Shown: positions 1 through 8,437 of the stretch, piece after piece
Position numbering within the stretch: position 1 is the stretch's first letter
Layout: every line of letters begins with the position of its first letter
From: Candidatus Cloacimonadota bacterium
GTDB taxonomy: Bacteria; Cloacimonadota; Cloacimonadia; Cloacimonadales; Cloacimonadaceae
DNA length: 20,453 nucleotides
Assembly (NCBI GenBank): GCA_016875595.1
Contig: VGPI01000009.1
Coordinates: 1-20,453, forward strand
Direction of reading: 5' to 3'
The notes under the pieces: model-generated
The model's input: the letters and a program-made list of their open reading frames with translations, nothing else
Database searches by the model: none
What the model was told of the DNA's origin: nothing
Position numbers and translations under genes: made by a program

Positions 1-4
1 TTTG

Positions 5-868
5 TTACGCAAGGGTCTTTGTATCTGAGAGAGATTTGTCGGTCTTGATGTCCACTTTTTTATCATGAACGGGGGTAGGGGTGGTTTTCAGATCGATCAG
101 AGTTTCGATCACTTTTTCCGATGCCCGTTGGATATCTATGACCAATCCATCTACCATCGTCACAAAGATATTATTAAAGAACTGTACCGGCACAGCGACG
201 ATCAGACCGGCTTGAGTTGTAATCAGGGCTATCTTGATGCCATTTGCCACGATAGTCGCGTCCACGGCACGTGCAGCTTCTATCGATGCAAAGGCTGTGA
301 TCATTCCAGATACGGTTCCCAGGAACCCCATCATCGGAGCCAGTGTGATCGCGCTGGAAAGCTCAATGAAGCCTTTCTCGAGATAGGACATCTCGATCAT
401 GGCTGCATTCTCGATCGCTTTCTCAACCGCATCGATGCCATGTTCCGCTTTGAGTAGACCGGCATACACAACCGATGCTACGGGGCCACGCGTACTCTGG
501 GCATATCCAGCCGCTTCCTTGATCTTTCCTGACTGGAGTAATGGAATCAGTTTGCCTAAAAACGTACTCAGGTTATACTTTGCATACATAAGTGCAATGA
601 ATTTCCAGATGATATAAGCAAGGCCGTACAAAGTTATAAAGAGAATCGGCCACATAGCCCATCCGCCATTCTTAAACCATTTAACGGCTTCACTTCCAAA
701 AACAAATTCGGCAATTCGTTCCACAGTGCTCTTAGACGCTGTGGGTTCGGGTGTAGCTGACACGTCACCAGCGGCATTGAGGGGAGCTGGCTCCGCATTA
801 GCTACTGATATCATGAAAGCACTCATTACAACGATCATGAGCATCAGCATTGAGAGCTTTTTATACAT
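5..868 (-). CDS. exbB: ExbB/TolQ/MotA-family proton channel protein
   Basis: Complete 287-aa inner-membrane protein that probably energises TonB-dependent outer-membrane transport by coupling proton flow to TonB. A hydrophobic signal-like segment (residues 5-25, ending in an Ala-rich cleavage-type site) is followed by a short Pro/Ala/Thr-rich stretch. Transmembrane helices follow at about 70-93, 172-193 and 210-236. The region around 178-193 carries the family hallmark APMMGFLGTVSGMI, and the third helix has the conserved TTQAGL segment. The start is supported by GGAGG at 878-882 on the minus strand, 9 nt before the ATG. It lies 26 nt downstream of a TonB-dependent receptor, so the two are probably cotranscribed. 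Partner exbD and tonB genes would be expected just beyond the left edge, where they cannot be seen. TolQ or a gliding-motor GldL-like role is possible, but the receptor neighbour favours ExbB. The N-terminal secretory extension is longer than in E. coli ExbB but is known in other ExbB proteins. Confidence 0.88.
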   Translation of the reverse strand: MYKKLSMLMLMIVVMSAFMISVANAEPAPLNAAGDVSATPEPTASKSTVERIAEFVFGSEAVKWFKNGGWAMWPILFITLYGLAYIIWKFIALMYAKYNLSTFLGKLIPLLQSGKIKEAAGYAQSTRGPVASVVYAGLLKAEHGIDAVEKAIENAAMIEMSYLEKGFIELSSAITLAPMMGFLGTVSGMITAFASIEAARAVDATIVANGIKIALITTQAGLIVAVPVQFFNNIFVTMVDGLVIDIQRASEKVIETLIDLKTTPTPVHDKKVDIKTDKSLSDTKTLA

Positions 869-894
869 TATAAGGTTCCTCCTTAGGATTTTTA

Positions 895-3800
895 TTAGAA
901 ATTCAGGGATACACCGAGGGTTATGCCACGATGATTATTAACAAAACCGGGATTGCGTATAGCAAGGCTATGGACATAAGAACGTTCGTCATAGACAAAG
1001 CCGGAATCAGATTCGGCGATATCGGCGCCATCAGAATAGGGAGAGCCCGTTCGAGGATAAACAGTCAAAACATTCTTGGTCTTGAACAGGTTTTCCACGT
1101 CAAAAAACACCCGCATGTTAACTCCCTGGGGCAGGACAAAACCCTTACTCAAACGTAAATTGGCAGAATTGCTGAAATCCATCCTTTTACTGTTGGTCTC
1201 CAGCATTTCTCTACCGTCTTCGCTCATAGGTGTATAGGGTGTTCCGGATGAGAATGACCAAGTCATATTGGCAGTGAAATCGTCAAAGGGCAGGATGTAA
1301 TCGGTAAAGGGAACGAAATACTCCTCACCGCGACCGATCCGGAAAGTATAATTCAAACTCAAGCTGTGACGGATGTCCCAGTCAAGCGGAAATTCCCGTA
1401 AACTGGTCATTTCATCTTGAATGACCGTGCTGGAGTTATTGCCCTGAGCCCAAGCTAATGAATATGCAATCGACCAGGTATAAAAATCGGAGATTAACTT
1501 CTCGAGGGATAGATCAACCCCTCTGGCTGAACCATAATCTTCAGAAATGAATTCATACCAGGATATCTGTTCCTCGCCCGGTTTTTTAACATTGCGGGTG
1601 CTAACGTAGTTGTAGATATTCTTGTAATACGCAGCGATGTCCAGTATATAATCCTCTGATAACTGGTGTGCAAGCCCAACCTCATAAGTCACAGTGATCT
1701 GTGGTTCAAGGGCAGGATTTCCAACAGTGATGACTTGATCACTTACATTGGCATCCTCCGGGGTTTTACTGGTAAAGACATACTGCATTTGTGGCAGTTG
1801 GTTTTGATAGTTGTATGCAAAGCGTAATACATCGCGGTCAGTAATGGGATGTGAGACACCCAAACGGGGTGATATCATCATCTGGAAACGGTCTTTGGAA
1901 TTGAATCTAACGGTTTTGAAGCTTCCATCGTCCTGTGCAACCTGATAGCTGCTGCCCAGAAACCATAGGTCAAAACGCAAACCGGCATTAACAATCATGC
2001 CTTCCCATTCCATTTTATCCTGGAAGTAATAGGCTGCTTGCCAAGGTGCTGCTTTGTATCCATCTCTCTTACCGCTTGCAGCTTTGGCTGCCGCGTAATA
2101 ATCTTCGGGATGATAGATCGGAATGACCACATCGTCGTCGGTAATGACTACAGCCAGCAATTCCGGAGGAATCCCACCCACTGCTGTGTCATAATCGGCG
2201 ATATTGTAGATCCCTCTTAGATAAGCTTGGCGTCGGTCTTCATAAATACTCAGAAAATTTTGAAGCTGGTTTTTTTTGATGTCATACTTGACGAGTTCCA
2301 GACCCGTTTTAGCCAAATGAATATCATTAATCTGCCATTCAAAGTCGCCTCGGGCACTGAGAGCGGTTGTATTGTCGTCAATGAAACTATCCCAGATGGT
2401 TCCGGGCGGGTTAAACCCTTCAACTCCTCGAGGAAATTCGACGCCCTGTATCCGGTAAGTCCAGAATGATCCATGCAAAAAGCCATCATCATACACACCG
2501 TCACCATCATCATCGATACTATTATAGCCATAATCTCCATTCAGAGCATTGGCAATAAACTGCTGCAAGTCGAGATTATCAGGATCGACGTACATTCTCA
2601 GATAGTTATCCCGATCAATCCCACGTGGACCCATCCGGCTATCTTTTCGATAGTAACTGGCTTTGACTTTGAGATTCATAACAGGATTGAATACATGGTC
2701 ATAAGTAGCTACAGCCTGTTGTTGTTTAGTCTCATCAAAAGCATAATGTTGTAGTGCATAGCGCCATCCATAGGCAAATGGATGATTATAAGACCGGTCA
2801 CCCCGAATGGCAAATGTAGTCGTTTGAGTGGGATTAAATACGTACTTGGTCTTGAAGTTTACGTTATATGAATTGTAATTCCGGTTGCCCATATCAATCC
2901 CCAAGAAACCCTTCCGATCGGCATAGGGATCATACTTCGGATATTCGTATTCGAGCAATTGACGATACTCACCCATCACTTCGTCATAGAACAGATAATC
3001 ATCGTTGGGTGAGCCAACGTAGTACTGTCTTAATCTGCCATCCAGCCACTGTCCTCCCCCATTCAGGTAGAATGTGAAGCGCTCTCGCAGATCGCCAAAG
3101 CCATGACCCAGTACCGGTCCTCCAATGGCGAACTTGAATACATCGTCATTTCTGCCGGCATTGAACAGGTGATCGGTGTTATATTCAACTCTTCCGGAAT
3201 AATACGGATCCCCATCTTTGGTAACGATATTAATCACTGCCGATTGCGCGTTACCATACTCGGCAGAAAAACCACCCGTCATTACCTTGATGTCCTTGAT
3301 GGCGTCGATATCCACCTGTAATGCCGAACCACCATCAACTGGATCAGAGACAGACATGCCGTCAACAGTATAGTTTACTTCATTGTCACGTCCGCCGCGA
3401 ATATGGATCTGACCGTTCACCTGATTGATCCCAGGTTGTAAAACCAAGATCCCGGCGACGTCGGTAACAGCTGTATCGGTGATATTCGAGACATCAATCT
3501 GTTTTTCAGACCCCAATCTATCTCTCTGAACATCTCGCTGAGCGGTAACAACTTGCGCCTCGATCTCAACGCCCACTCTGGTCATTCTGGCATCAAGCGG
3601 TGTAGTTGAATTGACATTTACCCGTACTTCGCGAACGACAACCTCCTGATATCCAACTAACTGGAACCGCACTGAATATGTTCCCGGTGGAATATTAAGG
3701 ATGATATAGGAGCCATTTTCCCGGGTTTGTCCGCCGGTCAAACGCTGCTCTCCGGACATAACGGTTATATTGACAAATTCCAGAGCCCGGCCTTGAGCAT

Positions 3801-3897
3801 CTCGGACTCGCCCTGCAAGTTTTCCGGTGGTCTGTGCTTGTAGCAACACTGTTGATGCTGCCAAGACAATGAGTAGGATCAATGCTATCTGTCGCAT
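895..3897 (-). CDS. TonB-dependent outer-membrane receptor with N-terminal carboxypeptidase-regulatory domain
   Basis: About 1000 aa. Residues 1-22 form a signal peptide. A CarboxypepD_reg-like beta-sandwich spans about 23-105 (GKLAGRVRDAQGRALE, then PPGTYSVRF). A TonB-box-like EIEAQVVTA lies near 111-119. The plug domain spans about 120-230, with IHIRGGRDNEVNYTVDG and INIVTKDGD. The rest is a 22-stranded-barrel-type region ending in a C-terminal Phe (GVSLNF), as outer-membrane proteins do. An Asp-rich DDDGDGVYDDG loop at about 461-471 resembles a calcium-binding loop in an extracellular segment. I placed the start at 3897, not at an upstream in-frame ATG at 3915. A strong GGGAGG (3905-3910) lies 7 nt before 3897, and this start puts the signal peptide at the N-terminus. 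The protein should import a ligand across the outer membrane using the ExbB encoded directly downstream. The substrate cannot be read from sequence; no SusD partner is present. Confidence 0.92.
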   Translation of the reverse strand: MRQIALILLIVLAASTVLLQAQTTGKLAGRVRDAQGRALEFVNITVMSGEQRLTGGQTRENGSYIILNIPPGTYSVRFQLVGYQEVVVREVRVNVNSTTPLDARMTRVGVEIEAQVVTAQRDVQRDRLGSEKQIDVSNITDTAVTDVAGILVLQPGINQVNGQIHIRGGRDNEVNYTVDGMSVSDPVDGGSALQVDIDAIKDIKVMTGGFSAEYGNAQSAVINIVTKDGDPYYSGRVEYNTDHLFNAGRNDDVFKFAIGGPVLGHGFGDLRERFTFYLNGGGQWLDGRLRQYYVGSPNDDYLFYDEVMGEYRQLLEYEYPKYDPYADRKGFLGIDMGNRNYNSYNVNFKTKYVFNPTQTTTFAIRGDRSYNHPFAYGWRYALQHYAFDETKQQQAVATYDHVFNPVMNLKVKASYYRKDSRMGPRGIDRDNYLRMYVDPDNLDLQQFIANALNGDYGYNSIDDDGDGVYDDGFLHGSFWTYRIQGVEFPRGVEGFNPPGTIWDSFIDDNTTALSARGDFEWQINDIHLAKTGLELVKYDIKKNQLQNFLSIYEDRRQAYLRGIYNIADYDTAVGGIPPELLAVVITDDDVVIPIYHPEDYYAAAKAASGKRDGYKAAPWQAAYYFQDKMEWEGMIVNAGLRFDLWFLGSSYQVAQDDGSFKTVRFNSKDRFQMMISPRLGVSHPITDRDVLRFAYNYQNQLPQMQYVFTSKTPEDANVSDQVITVGNPALEPQITVTYEVGLAHQLSEDYILDIAAYYKNIYNYVSTRNVKKPGEEQISWYEFISEDYGSARGVDLSLEKLISDFYTWSIAYSLAWAQGNNSSTVIQDEMTSLREFPLDWDIRHSLSLNYTFRIGRGEEYFVPFTDYILPFDDFTANMTWSFSSGTPYTPMSEDGREMLETNSKRMDFSNSANLRLSKGFVLPQGVNMRVFFDVENLFKTKNVLTVYPRTGSPYSDGADIAESDSGFVYDERSYVHSLAIRNPGFVNNHRGITLGVSLNF

Positions 3898-4085
3898 CGA
3901 CAAACCTCCCTTCATTCCTAACTTTTATTCACTATTCTCATAATCACTTAACACACGGTTCAAAGGAGAACTGCGGCTTTTTTCCATTTGCGTTTCTTCT
4001 CTGAGATAATCCGATATTAGTCAAGCAGTTTTTTTTAGCATGCTAACGATCAAGCTCTTCTTTACCATGTTTCCAGATAGTTAAC
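3898..4085. promoter_or_regulatory. Intergenic region upstream of the TonB receptor, with perfect 12-bp palindrome
   Basis: The 188-nt gap between the end of purM and the receptor start is the likely promoter region of the receptor-exbB operon. It contains a perfect palindrome TTAGCATGCTAA at 4035-4046 abutting a run of eight T (plus strand, 4029-4036). An imperfect inverted motif, GATAATCCGATATTAG, lies at 4005-4020. Either could be an operator, but neither matches a consensus I can name with confidence. No well-spaced -35/-10 pair was found. The palindrome has no loop and no U-run on the minus strand, so it does not look like a terminator for purM. The receptor ribosome-binding site is at 3905-3910. 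Confidence 0.35.
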
Positions 4086-5102
4086 TCATTTAAATATTAC
4101 CTGTTTAACCTCGTTAATAGAGGGTTCAATATATCCTAAAACAAATGCCCTACATCTTCTATGCAGTACTCCGGCTAAGCTTGGATCAATCACGGTGATC
4201 ATCCCAATCCCCAGATTGAATGTCCGGCGCATTTCTTCATCCGATAAACCCCCATTTGCTTTCAGCCACTGAAACAACGCTGGTCGGTCGGCGGGATCTT
4301 CTTTACAAATCGCTGCCTGACCGGGATCCAGAACCCTAATCAGATTACCAGCGATACCACCGCCGGTTATATGAGCCAGAGCATGAAGACGGGGATCGGT
4401 TAGATATGGGGAAAGATCGTTCAGATAGGATTTGTGGATGGTCAATAACGCTTCGGCGACGGTGCAGCTCAAATCATAAATGTAGTCCTGAGCTTTGAGT
4501 TTAAGCTTGTCAAAGATGATCCTGCGCGCCAGCGAATAGCCGTTGGTATGTAAGCCGGTGGATGGCAAGCCCATCAGGACATCTCCCGCCGTAACCCTAT
4601 TTCCGGGAAGGATGTGCCGTTTATCGACCATCCCAACGATGGTGCCCACCAGATCAAAGTCACCGGCTTGATATAAACCGGGCATTTCCGCCATCTCTCC
4701 CCCCAGGAGAGCGCAGGAATTGTGCCGGCAGGCATCCGCCATACCCTTGATGATGGTCGCCACTTTCTCGGGCTCCATCCTGCCAATGCCGACATAATCG
4801 AGAAAGAACAGCGGATGGGCTCCTTGCACCAATATGTCGTTTACACAGTGGTTTACCAGGTCTTGCCCGATCGTATCCAATACCCCGGATTCGATGGCGA
4901 TCCGTAATTTGGTGCCCACCCCGTCGGTACTGGCTACCAGAACCGGTTCTTGGTATCTGGCAAGGTCGATCTGATACAAGCCCCCAAAACTACCCAAGTC
5001 ACTCAAGACCATATCGTTGAAGGTCGATCTGGCATAACCTTTGATCAGGTTTACCGCCCGTTCACCCGCTTCGATGTCCACGCCACTGGTTTTGTAGTCC
5101 AT
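4086..5102 (-). CDS. purM: Phosphoribosylformylglycinamidine cyclo-ligase (AIR synthetase)
   Basis: 338 aa, typical for the family. It catalyses ATP-dependent closure of FGAM to 5-aminoimidazole ribotide, the fifth step of de novo purine synthesis, in the cytosol. Hallmarks are the N-terminal YKTSGVDIEAG, the nucleotide-binding STDGVGTK at residues 58-65, LVNHCVNDI at 82-90, ALLGGEMAEMPGLY at 131-144, the PSTGLHTNGYSLAR segment at 180-193, and a C-terminal HITGGGIAGNL motif. The start ATG lies 4 nt after the stop of the upstream PfkB-family kinase, so the two are translationally close. It is the last gene of the long minus-strand run. No other de novo purine gene is adjacent, so the purine genes are dispersed in this genome as far as the window shows. 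Confidence 0.96.
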   Translation of the reverse strand: MDYKTSGVDIEAGERAVNLIKGYARSTFNDMVLSDLGSFGGLYQIDLARYQEPVLVASTDGVGTKLRIAIESGVLDTIGQDLVNHCVNDILVQGAHPLFFLDYVGIGRMEPEKVATIIKGMADACRHNSCALLGGEMAEMPGLYQAGDFDLVGTIVGMVDKRHILPGNRVTAGDVLMGLPSTGLHTNGYSLARRIIFDKLKLKAQDYIYDLSCTVAEALLTIHKSYLNDLSPYLTDPRLHALAHITGGGIAGNLIRVLDPGQAAICKEDPADRPALFQWLKANGGLSDEEMRRTFNLGIGMITVIDPSLAGVLHRRCRAFVLGYIEPSINEVKQVIFK

Positions 5103-5106
5103 TAGT

Positions 5107-5997
5107 TCAAGTCCATCCGATCAGTTCTTTGTACTTATGCTCTATTGTCTCAGTATCAATCTTAGCAAGGGCTTCCACGCTGAACGAACTCACGTTGACT
5201 GCCGCCATTACGGTGCCGAAACGCATCGCTGTTTTTATGCTCTCAGCATCCAGAATGGATATGTTTGCCAGATAGCCCATAAAACCACCGGCAAAGGCAT
5301 CACCCGCACCTGTGGTGTCCATAACCTCTCGGACAGGATATGCCGGCACAAAAAACATGGAATCTTTGGAGATCGCTATTGCTCCATATTCTCCACGTTT
5401 GACGATGACATACCTGACCCCCAGCGTTAGAAGATCATCCGTGGCAGTAAACACGTTGCTTTTTCCGCTAATCAATTTCACCTCATCTTCATTGATAAAC
5501 ACGATATCTACTCGGGATATGACTTCCATCAATTGCTCACGGGTGTTATTGATCCAGAGATTCATCGTATCACAGGCGACAAATCGATACTGCCGGATCT
5601 GATCCAGGGCATTCAATTGCAGTTGAGGGTGGATGTTACCCAGCAGTAAACTCTTACAGCTCAGACAAGATTGAGGTAATCTGGGATCGAATGCATCGAA
5701 CACATTCAGATCGGTGCATATCGTCTCGGCTTGATTGAAGCCATGATAGACCCCATGCCACCGGAAGGTCTTGCCAGGCAGGATCTCCATCCCTTCCAGA
5801 TTGATGTGTTTTTTTTCAAAGAGTTCGATATGTTCCGGGGGAAAATCCGTGCCCACAACACCCACCATCGACACACTGGTAAAATATGAAGCAGCTAACG
5901 CCCCATATACAGCGGAGCCACCCAGAGCGTCGGTTCTCTTACCCATGGGTGTCTCTATTGTATCCAATCCAATGGATCCAACTATGACCAAGCTCAT
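5107..5997 (-). CDS. PfkB/ribokinase-family sugar or nucleoside kinase
   Basis: 296 aa cytosolic ATP-dependent kinase. The N-terminal strand MSLVIVGSIGLD and a substrate-lid GG pair (residues 26-27, GGSAVYGA) are typical. INEDEV at 169-173 is the family's second motif. DTTGAGDAFAGGF at 227-239 contains the anion hole (GAG) and the catalytic base Asp233. A CDTMNLWI segment at 142-149 is distinctive of a subset of uncharacterised PfkB members. The start ATG overlaps the upstream small gene's stop in an ATGA arrangement (5994-5997), and CGGAG precedes it by about 8 nt. The substrate is not determinable from sequence. Its position before purM makes a ribosyl or nucleoside substrate plausible, but that is inference. 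Confidence 0.9.
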   Translation of the reverse strand: MSLVIVGSIGLDTIETPMGKRTDALGGSAVYGALAASYFTSVSMVGVVGTDFPPEHIELFEKKHINLEGMEILPGKTFRWHGVYHGFNQAETICTDLNVFDAFDPRLPQSCLSCKSLLLGNIHPQLQLNALDQIRQYRFVACDTMNLWINNTREQLMEVISRVDIVFINEDEVKLISGKSNVFTATDDLLTLGVRYVIVKRGEYGAIAISKDSMFFVPAYPVREVMDTTGAGDAFAGGFMGYLANISILDAESIKTAMRFGTVMAAVNVSSFSVEALAKIDTETIEHKYKELIGWT

Positions 5998-6209
5998 TGA
6001 GCGTCTCCGGTTAGTGAATCCTTGACCGATTCACTACGGGTAGTATCAGGTTCGGCTTGAAAAACCACTCTGTCCTGCTTGCCCAGTTCATTCATGGCAA
6101 GGATGATCAGGATCAGGGCAATCACCATGATGATCAGTTTCTTCCAGTTGTGATTCTTATTCCGGCGATCCTGCCAACGCTGGCGGATACGATCGTTCAT
6201 GTCGTCCAT
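5994..6209 (-). CDS. Small single-pass membrane protein, unknown function
   Basis: About 71 aa. It has a strongly basic and polar N-terminus (MDDMNDRIRQRWQDRRNKN), one hydrophobic helix (about residues 24-43, IIMVIALILIILAM) and an acidic/polar tail. This predicts an N-in, C-out single-pass inner-membrane protein with a short periplasmic tail. A GGGAGG lies so close to the first ATG (6212) that the second ATG at 6209 is the better-spaced start; the first ATG would add one Met. The stop overlaps the PfkB kinase start by 4 nt, and the aminotransferase stop lies 15 nt upstream, so it is embedded in the operon and probably a real gene. I recognise no family. Confidence 0.7.
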   Translation of the reverse strand: MDDMNDRIRQRWQDRRNKNHNWKKLIIMVIALILIILAMNELGKQDRVVFQAEPDTTRSESVKDSLTGDAQ

Positions 6210-6224
6210 CATCCCCTCCCGTAT

Positions 6225-7427
6225 CTAACTGAGCATGAATTGGAGAAAATCGGCAAAGCGGCTGGCACCCTCGATCAGGTTTTCCATACTATTGGCATAG
6301 GAAAAGCGTACCGTTCCCGGCATGCCAAAGGAATCCCCCGATACCAGCGCGACATGGTTCCGCTCAAGAAGCTGATTGCAAAGCTCATCGGTTGTTTTAA
6401 TCCCCTGGGTATTGTGCTCGAGATACCAAGCGATATTGGGGAACAGATAGAAAGCGCCCTGTGGTTTGAGACAGCTCAGATGAGGATTTTGCGTAAGCGC
6501 GTCATAAAGGTAGTTTCGCCTCTTTTCAAATTGGATGCGCATCGCCTCGATCGATTCATCCTCATTGTTCAGAGCGCTGACACATGCCTTCTGGGTGATG
6601 GAATTGACACAGGAGGTTGCATGTTCCTGGACTCTACCGGCGGCGGCGATGATCTCAGTCGCTCCGGCGGCATATCCCAAGCGCCATCCGGTCATGGCGT
6701 AGGCTTTGGAAACGCCATTGACAACAATGGTCAGTTCTTTCATCTCAGGACTGACGGAAGCAATGGAATAGTGCCTGGTCCCGTCATAGACGAGGCGTTC
6801 ATAGATCTCATCCGATATGACCAGAATATTGTTGGCAATGCAGACCTCAGCGATTGCCTCAAGTTCGTCCCTGCCATACACCGCACCGGTGGGATTGGAT
6901 GGCGAATTCAGGATCAACGCCTTGACGTTGGGATTGGCTTTGATTGCCGCCCTTAGATCTTCGGGATTGATCTTGTAGCCGTTCTCCTGGGTGGTTTGGA
7001 CATACACCGGATAGGCATCGGCAAGCATAACCTGATAAGGATAACTCACCCAATACGGTACCGGCACGATCACCTGATCATGAGTATCGCAGATCGCGAT
7101 CAGGACGTCAAGGATGGAGGCTTTTGCCCCGGGAGAGACCAGGATCTGTTTGGGTTCATATTGCAGCCCGTTGTCCCGCTTGAGTTTCTCACAGATCGCC
7201 TTGCGCAGCTCAATGATCCCGGCATTGGCGGTATATCTGGTAAAATTACCATCAATTGCCTGATGCGCCGCTTGTTTGATATAGTCCGGAGTATTAAAGT
7301 CCGGCTCGCCAACTCCAAAATTGATCACATTCAAGCCCGCATCGGTCATCTCTTTCGCTTTGGTGGACAGAGTAAGCGTCGGAGAGGGCTGGATCAGTCG
7401 TATCCGGTTTGAAAGTTTTATCGCCAT
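6225..7427 (-). CDS. aspC: Class I PLP-dependent aminotransferase, aspartate aminotransferase type
   Basis: 400 aa. Fold-type I aminotransferase, probably transferring the amino group between aspartate or another amino acid and 2-oxoglutarate. Visible residues are NFGVGEPDF (36-44), RYTANAG (64-70), NSPSNPTG with Asn178, SDEIYE with Asp206 and Tyr209, GVSKAYAMTGWRLGY with Schiff-base Lys241, and VRFSYA with Arg374 that binds the substrate carboxylate. This is the pattern of the subgroup I-gamma/AspB-like enzymes of Thermus and Bacillus. I set the start at 7427 (MAIKLSNRI) because AGGTG precedes it and because the longer reading to 7499 would overlap pta by 64 nt. The pta stop ends 8 nt upstream. 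Exact amino-acid specificity is inferred; prephenate or other acceptors are possible. Confidence 0.9.
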   Translation of the reverse strand: MAIKLSNRIRLIQPSPTLTLSTKAKEMTDAGLNVINFGVGEPDFNTPDYIKQAAHQAIDGNFTRYTANAGIIELRKAICEKLKRDNGLQYEPKQILVSPGAKASILDVLIAICDTHDQVIVPVPYWVSYPYQVMLADAYPVYVQTTQENGYKINPEDLRAAIKANPNVKALILNSPSNPTGAVYGRDELEAIAEVCIANNILVISDEIYERLVYDGTRHYSIASVSPEMKELTIVVNGVSKAYAMTGWRLGYAAGATEIIAAAGRVQEHATSCVNSITQKACVSALNNEDESIEAMRIQFEKRRNYLYDALTQNPHLSCLKPQGAFYLFPNIAWYLEHNTQGIKTTDELCNQLLERNHVALVSGDSFGMPGTVRFSYANSMENLIEGASRFADFLQFMLS

Positions 7428-7435
7428 GATCACCT

Positions 7436-8431
7436 CTATTCTTTTTTTGTCTTTAATATCACTAAGGCAGTCGTTGCCACGATATCCTGCCAGGAACATC
7501 CACGGGAAAGGTCGCCGATCGGTGAAGCCAGTCCCTGGATGATCGGTCCGATCGCTTCCGCTTTGGCAAAGCGTTGCACGAGCTTGTATCCGATATTGCC
7601 TGATTGCAGATCCGGGAAAATGAGTGTATTTGCCGTTCCAGCCAGAGTACTACCCTGTGCCTTGCGCCTGGCAACATCCGGTATGATGGCGGCATCAAGC
7701 TGGAGTTCGCCATCAAAGGCAAAATCCACCTTCCGCTCTTCCAGGATGGCTTTTGCCATCAGCACTTTATTGATCAATTCATGGCTGGCGCTCCCCCGGG
7801 TAGAAAATGACAACAGCGCCACCCTCGGTTCGTCACCCAGGATCTGCCGTCTGGTCTGGGCTGTACCGATGGCAATATCTGCCAGTTGTTCAGCGGTTGG
7901 ATCAGGAATTACGGCACAATCGGCAAAACTGAAGATCGCCTCCTGCCCCATGAACTCCGGTATTACCATGATGAAAGAACTGGAGACTGTCTTCAATCCT
8001 CGTTTCACGCCTACCACATGCAAAGCCGCCCGCAAGACATCAGCGGTGGTGTTGACCGCTCCCGCCACCATCCCATCAGCGATGCCATTCTTGACCAGAT
8101 AAGCTCCCAGATAAAGCGGATTACCCAATGCCTGACGGGCTTCCGGCATAGTCAATCCCTTCTGGCTGCGGCGTTTGAACAGATCCTCCACAAATTCAGC
8201 GCTATGAGGATAATCCCGGACTGAGACCACCTGCGCTGCACCCAGATCCAGACCAAGCCGCCCTGCATTATGCCTGATCTCATCCAAATCGCCGATCAGG
8301 ATGACTCTTGCCAAGCCAGTGTTGATGATCTCCGCCGCCGCCCGGAGAGTGCGTTCATCTCCGGTTTCCGGCAGGACAATCGCTCTGTTCAGCCACTTCG
8401 CTTTATCTTTCAATGTATCCAAAATACTCAT
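7436..8431 (-). CDS. pta: Phosphate acetyltransferase
   Basis: 331 aa, matching the short-form Pta (about 330 aa) without the N-terminal DRTGG/CobB-like extension. It interconverts acetyl-CoA and acetyl phosphate in the cytosol. Family motifs are AIVLPETGDERTLRAA near the N-terminus, LGAYLVKNGIADGMVAGAVN around 107-126, PDPTAEQLADIAIGTA, LSFSTRGSA, DGELQLDAA, IFPDLQSGNIGYKLVQR and a C-terminal GLASPIGDLSRG. These distinguish it from malic enzyme or phosphate butyryltransferase, although Ptb-like activity cannot be fully excluded. It lies between glyS (6-nt gap) and the aminotransferase (8-nt gap). No acetate kinase gene is in the window, so the usual pta-ackA pairing is absent here. With Pta present, acetate fermentation or acetyl-phosphate signalling is likely. 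Confidence 0.95.
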   Translation of the reverse strand: MSILDTLKDKAKWLNRAIVLPETGDERTLRAAAEIINTGLARVILIGDLDEIRHNAGRLGLDLGAAQVVSVRDYPHSAEFVEDLFKRRSQKGLTMPEARQALGNPLYLGAYLVKNGIADGMVAGAVNTTADVLRAALHVVGVKRGLKTVSSSFIMVIPEFMGQEAIFSFADCAVIPDPTAEQLADIAIGTAQTRRQILGDEPRVALLSFSTRGSASHELINKVLMAKAILEERKVDFAFDGELQLDAAIIPDVARRKAQGSTLAGTANTLIFPDLQSGNIGYKLVQRFAKAEAIGPIIQGLASPIGDLSRGCSWQDIVATTALVILKTKKE

Positions 8432-8437
8432 TACTTC

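Noticed and set aside
6057..6956. 299-codon plus-strand open frame opposite the aminotransferase
   Set aside because: Antisense shadow of a well-supported PLP enzyme gene; its translation is His- and Asp-rich without domain features or a ribosome-binding site.
7539..8102. 187-codon plus-strand frame opposite pta
   Set aside because: Shadow frame of pta; no start context and no recognisable domain.
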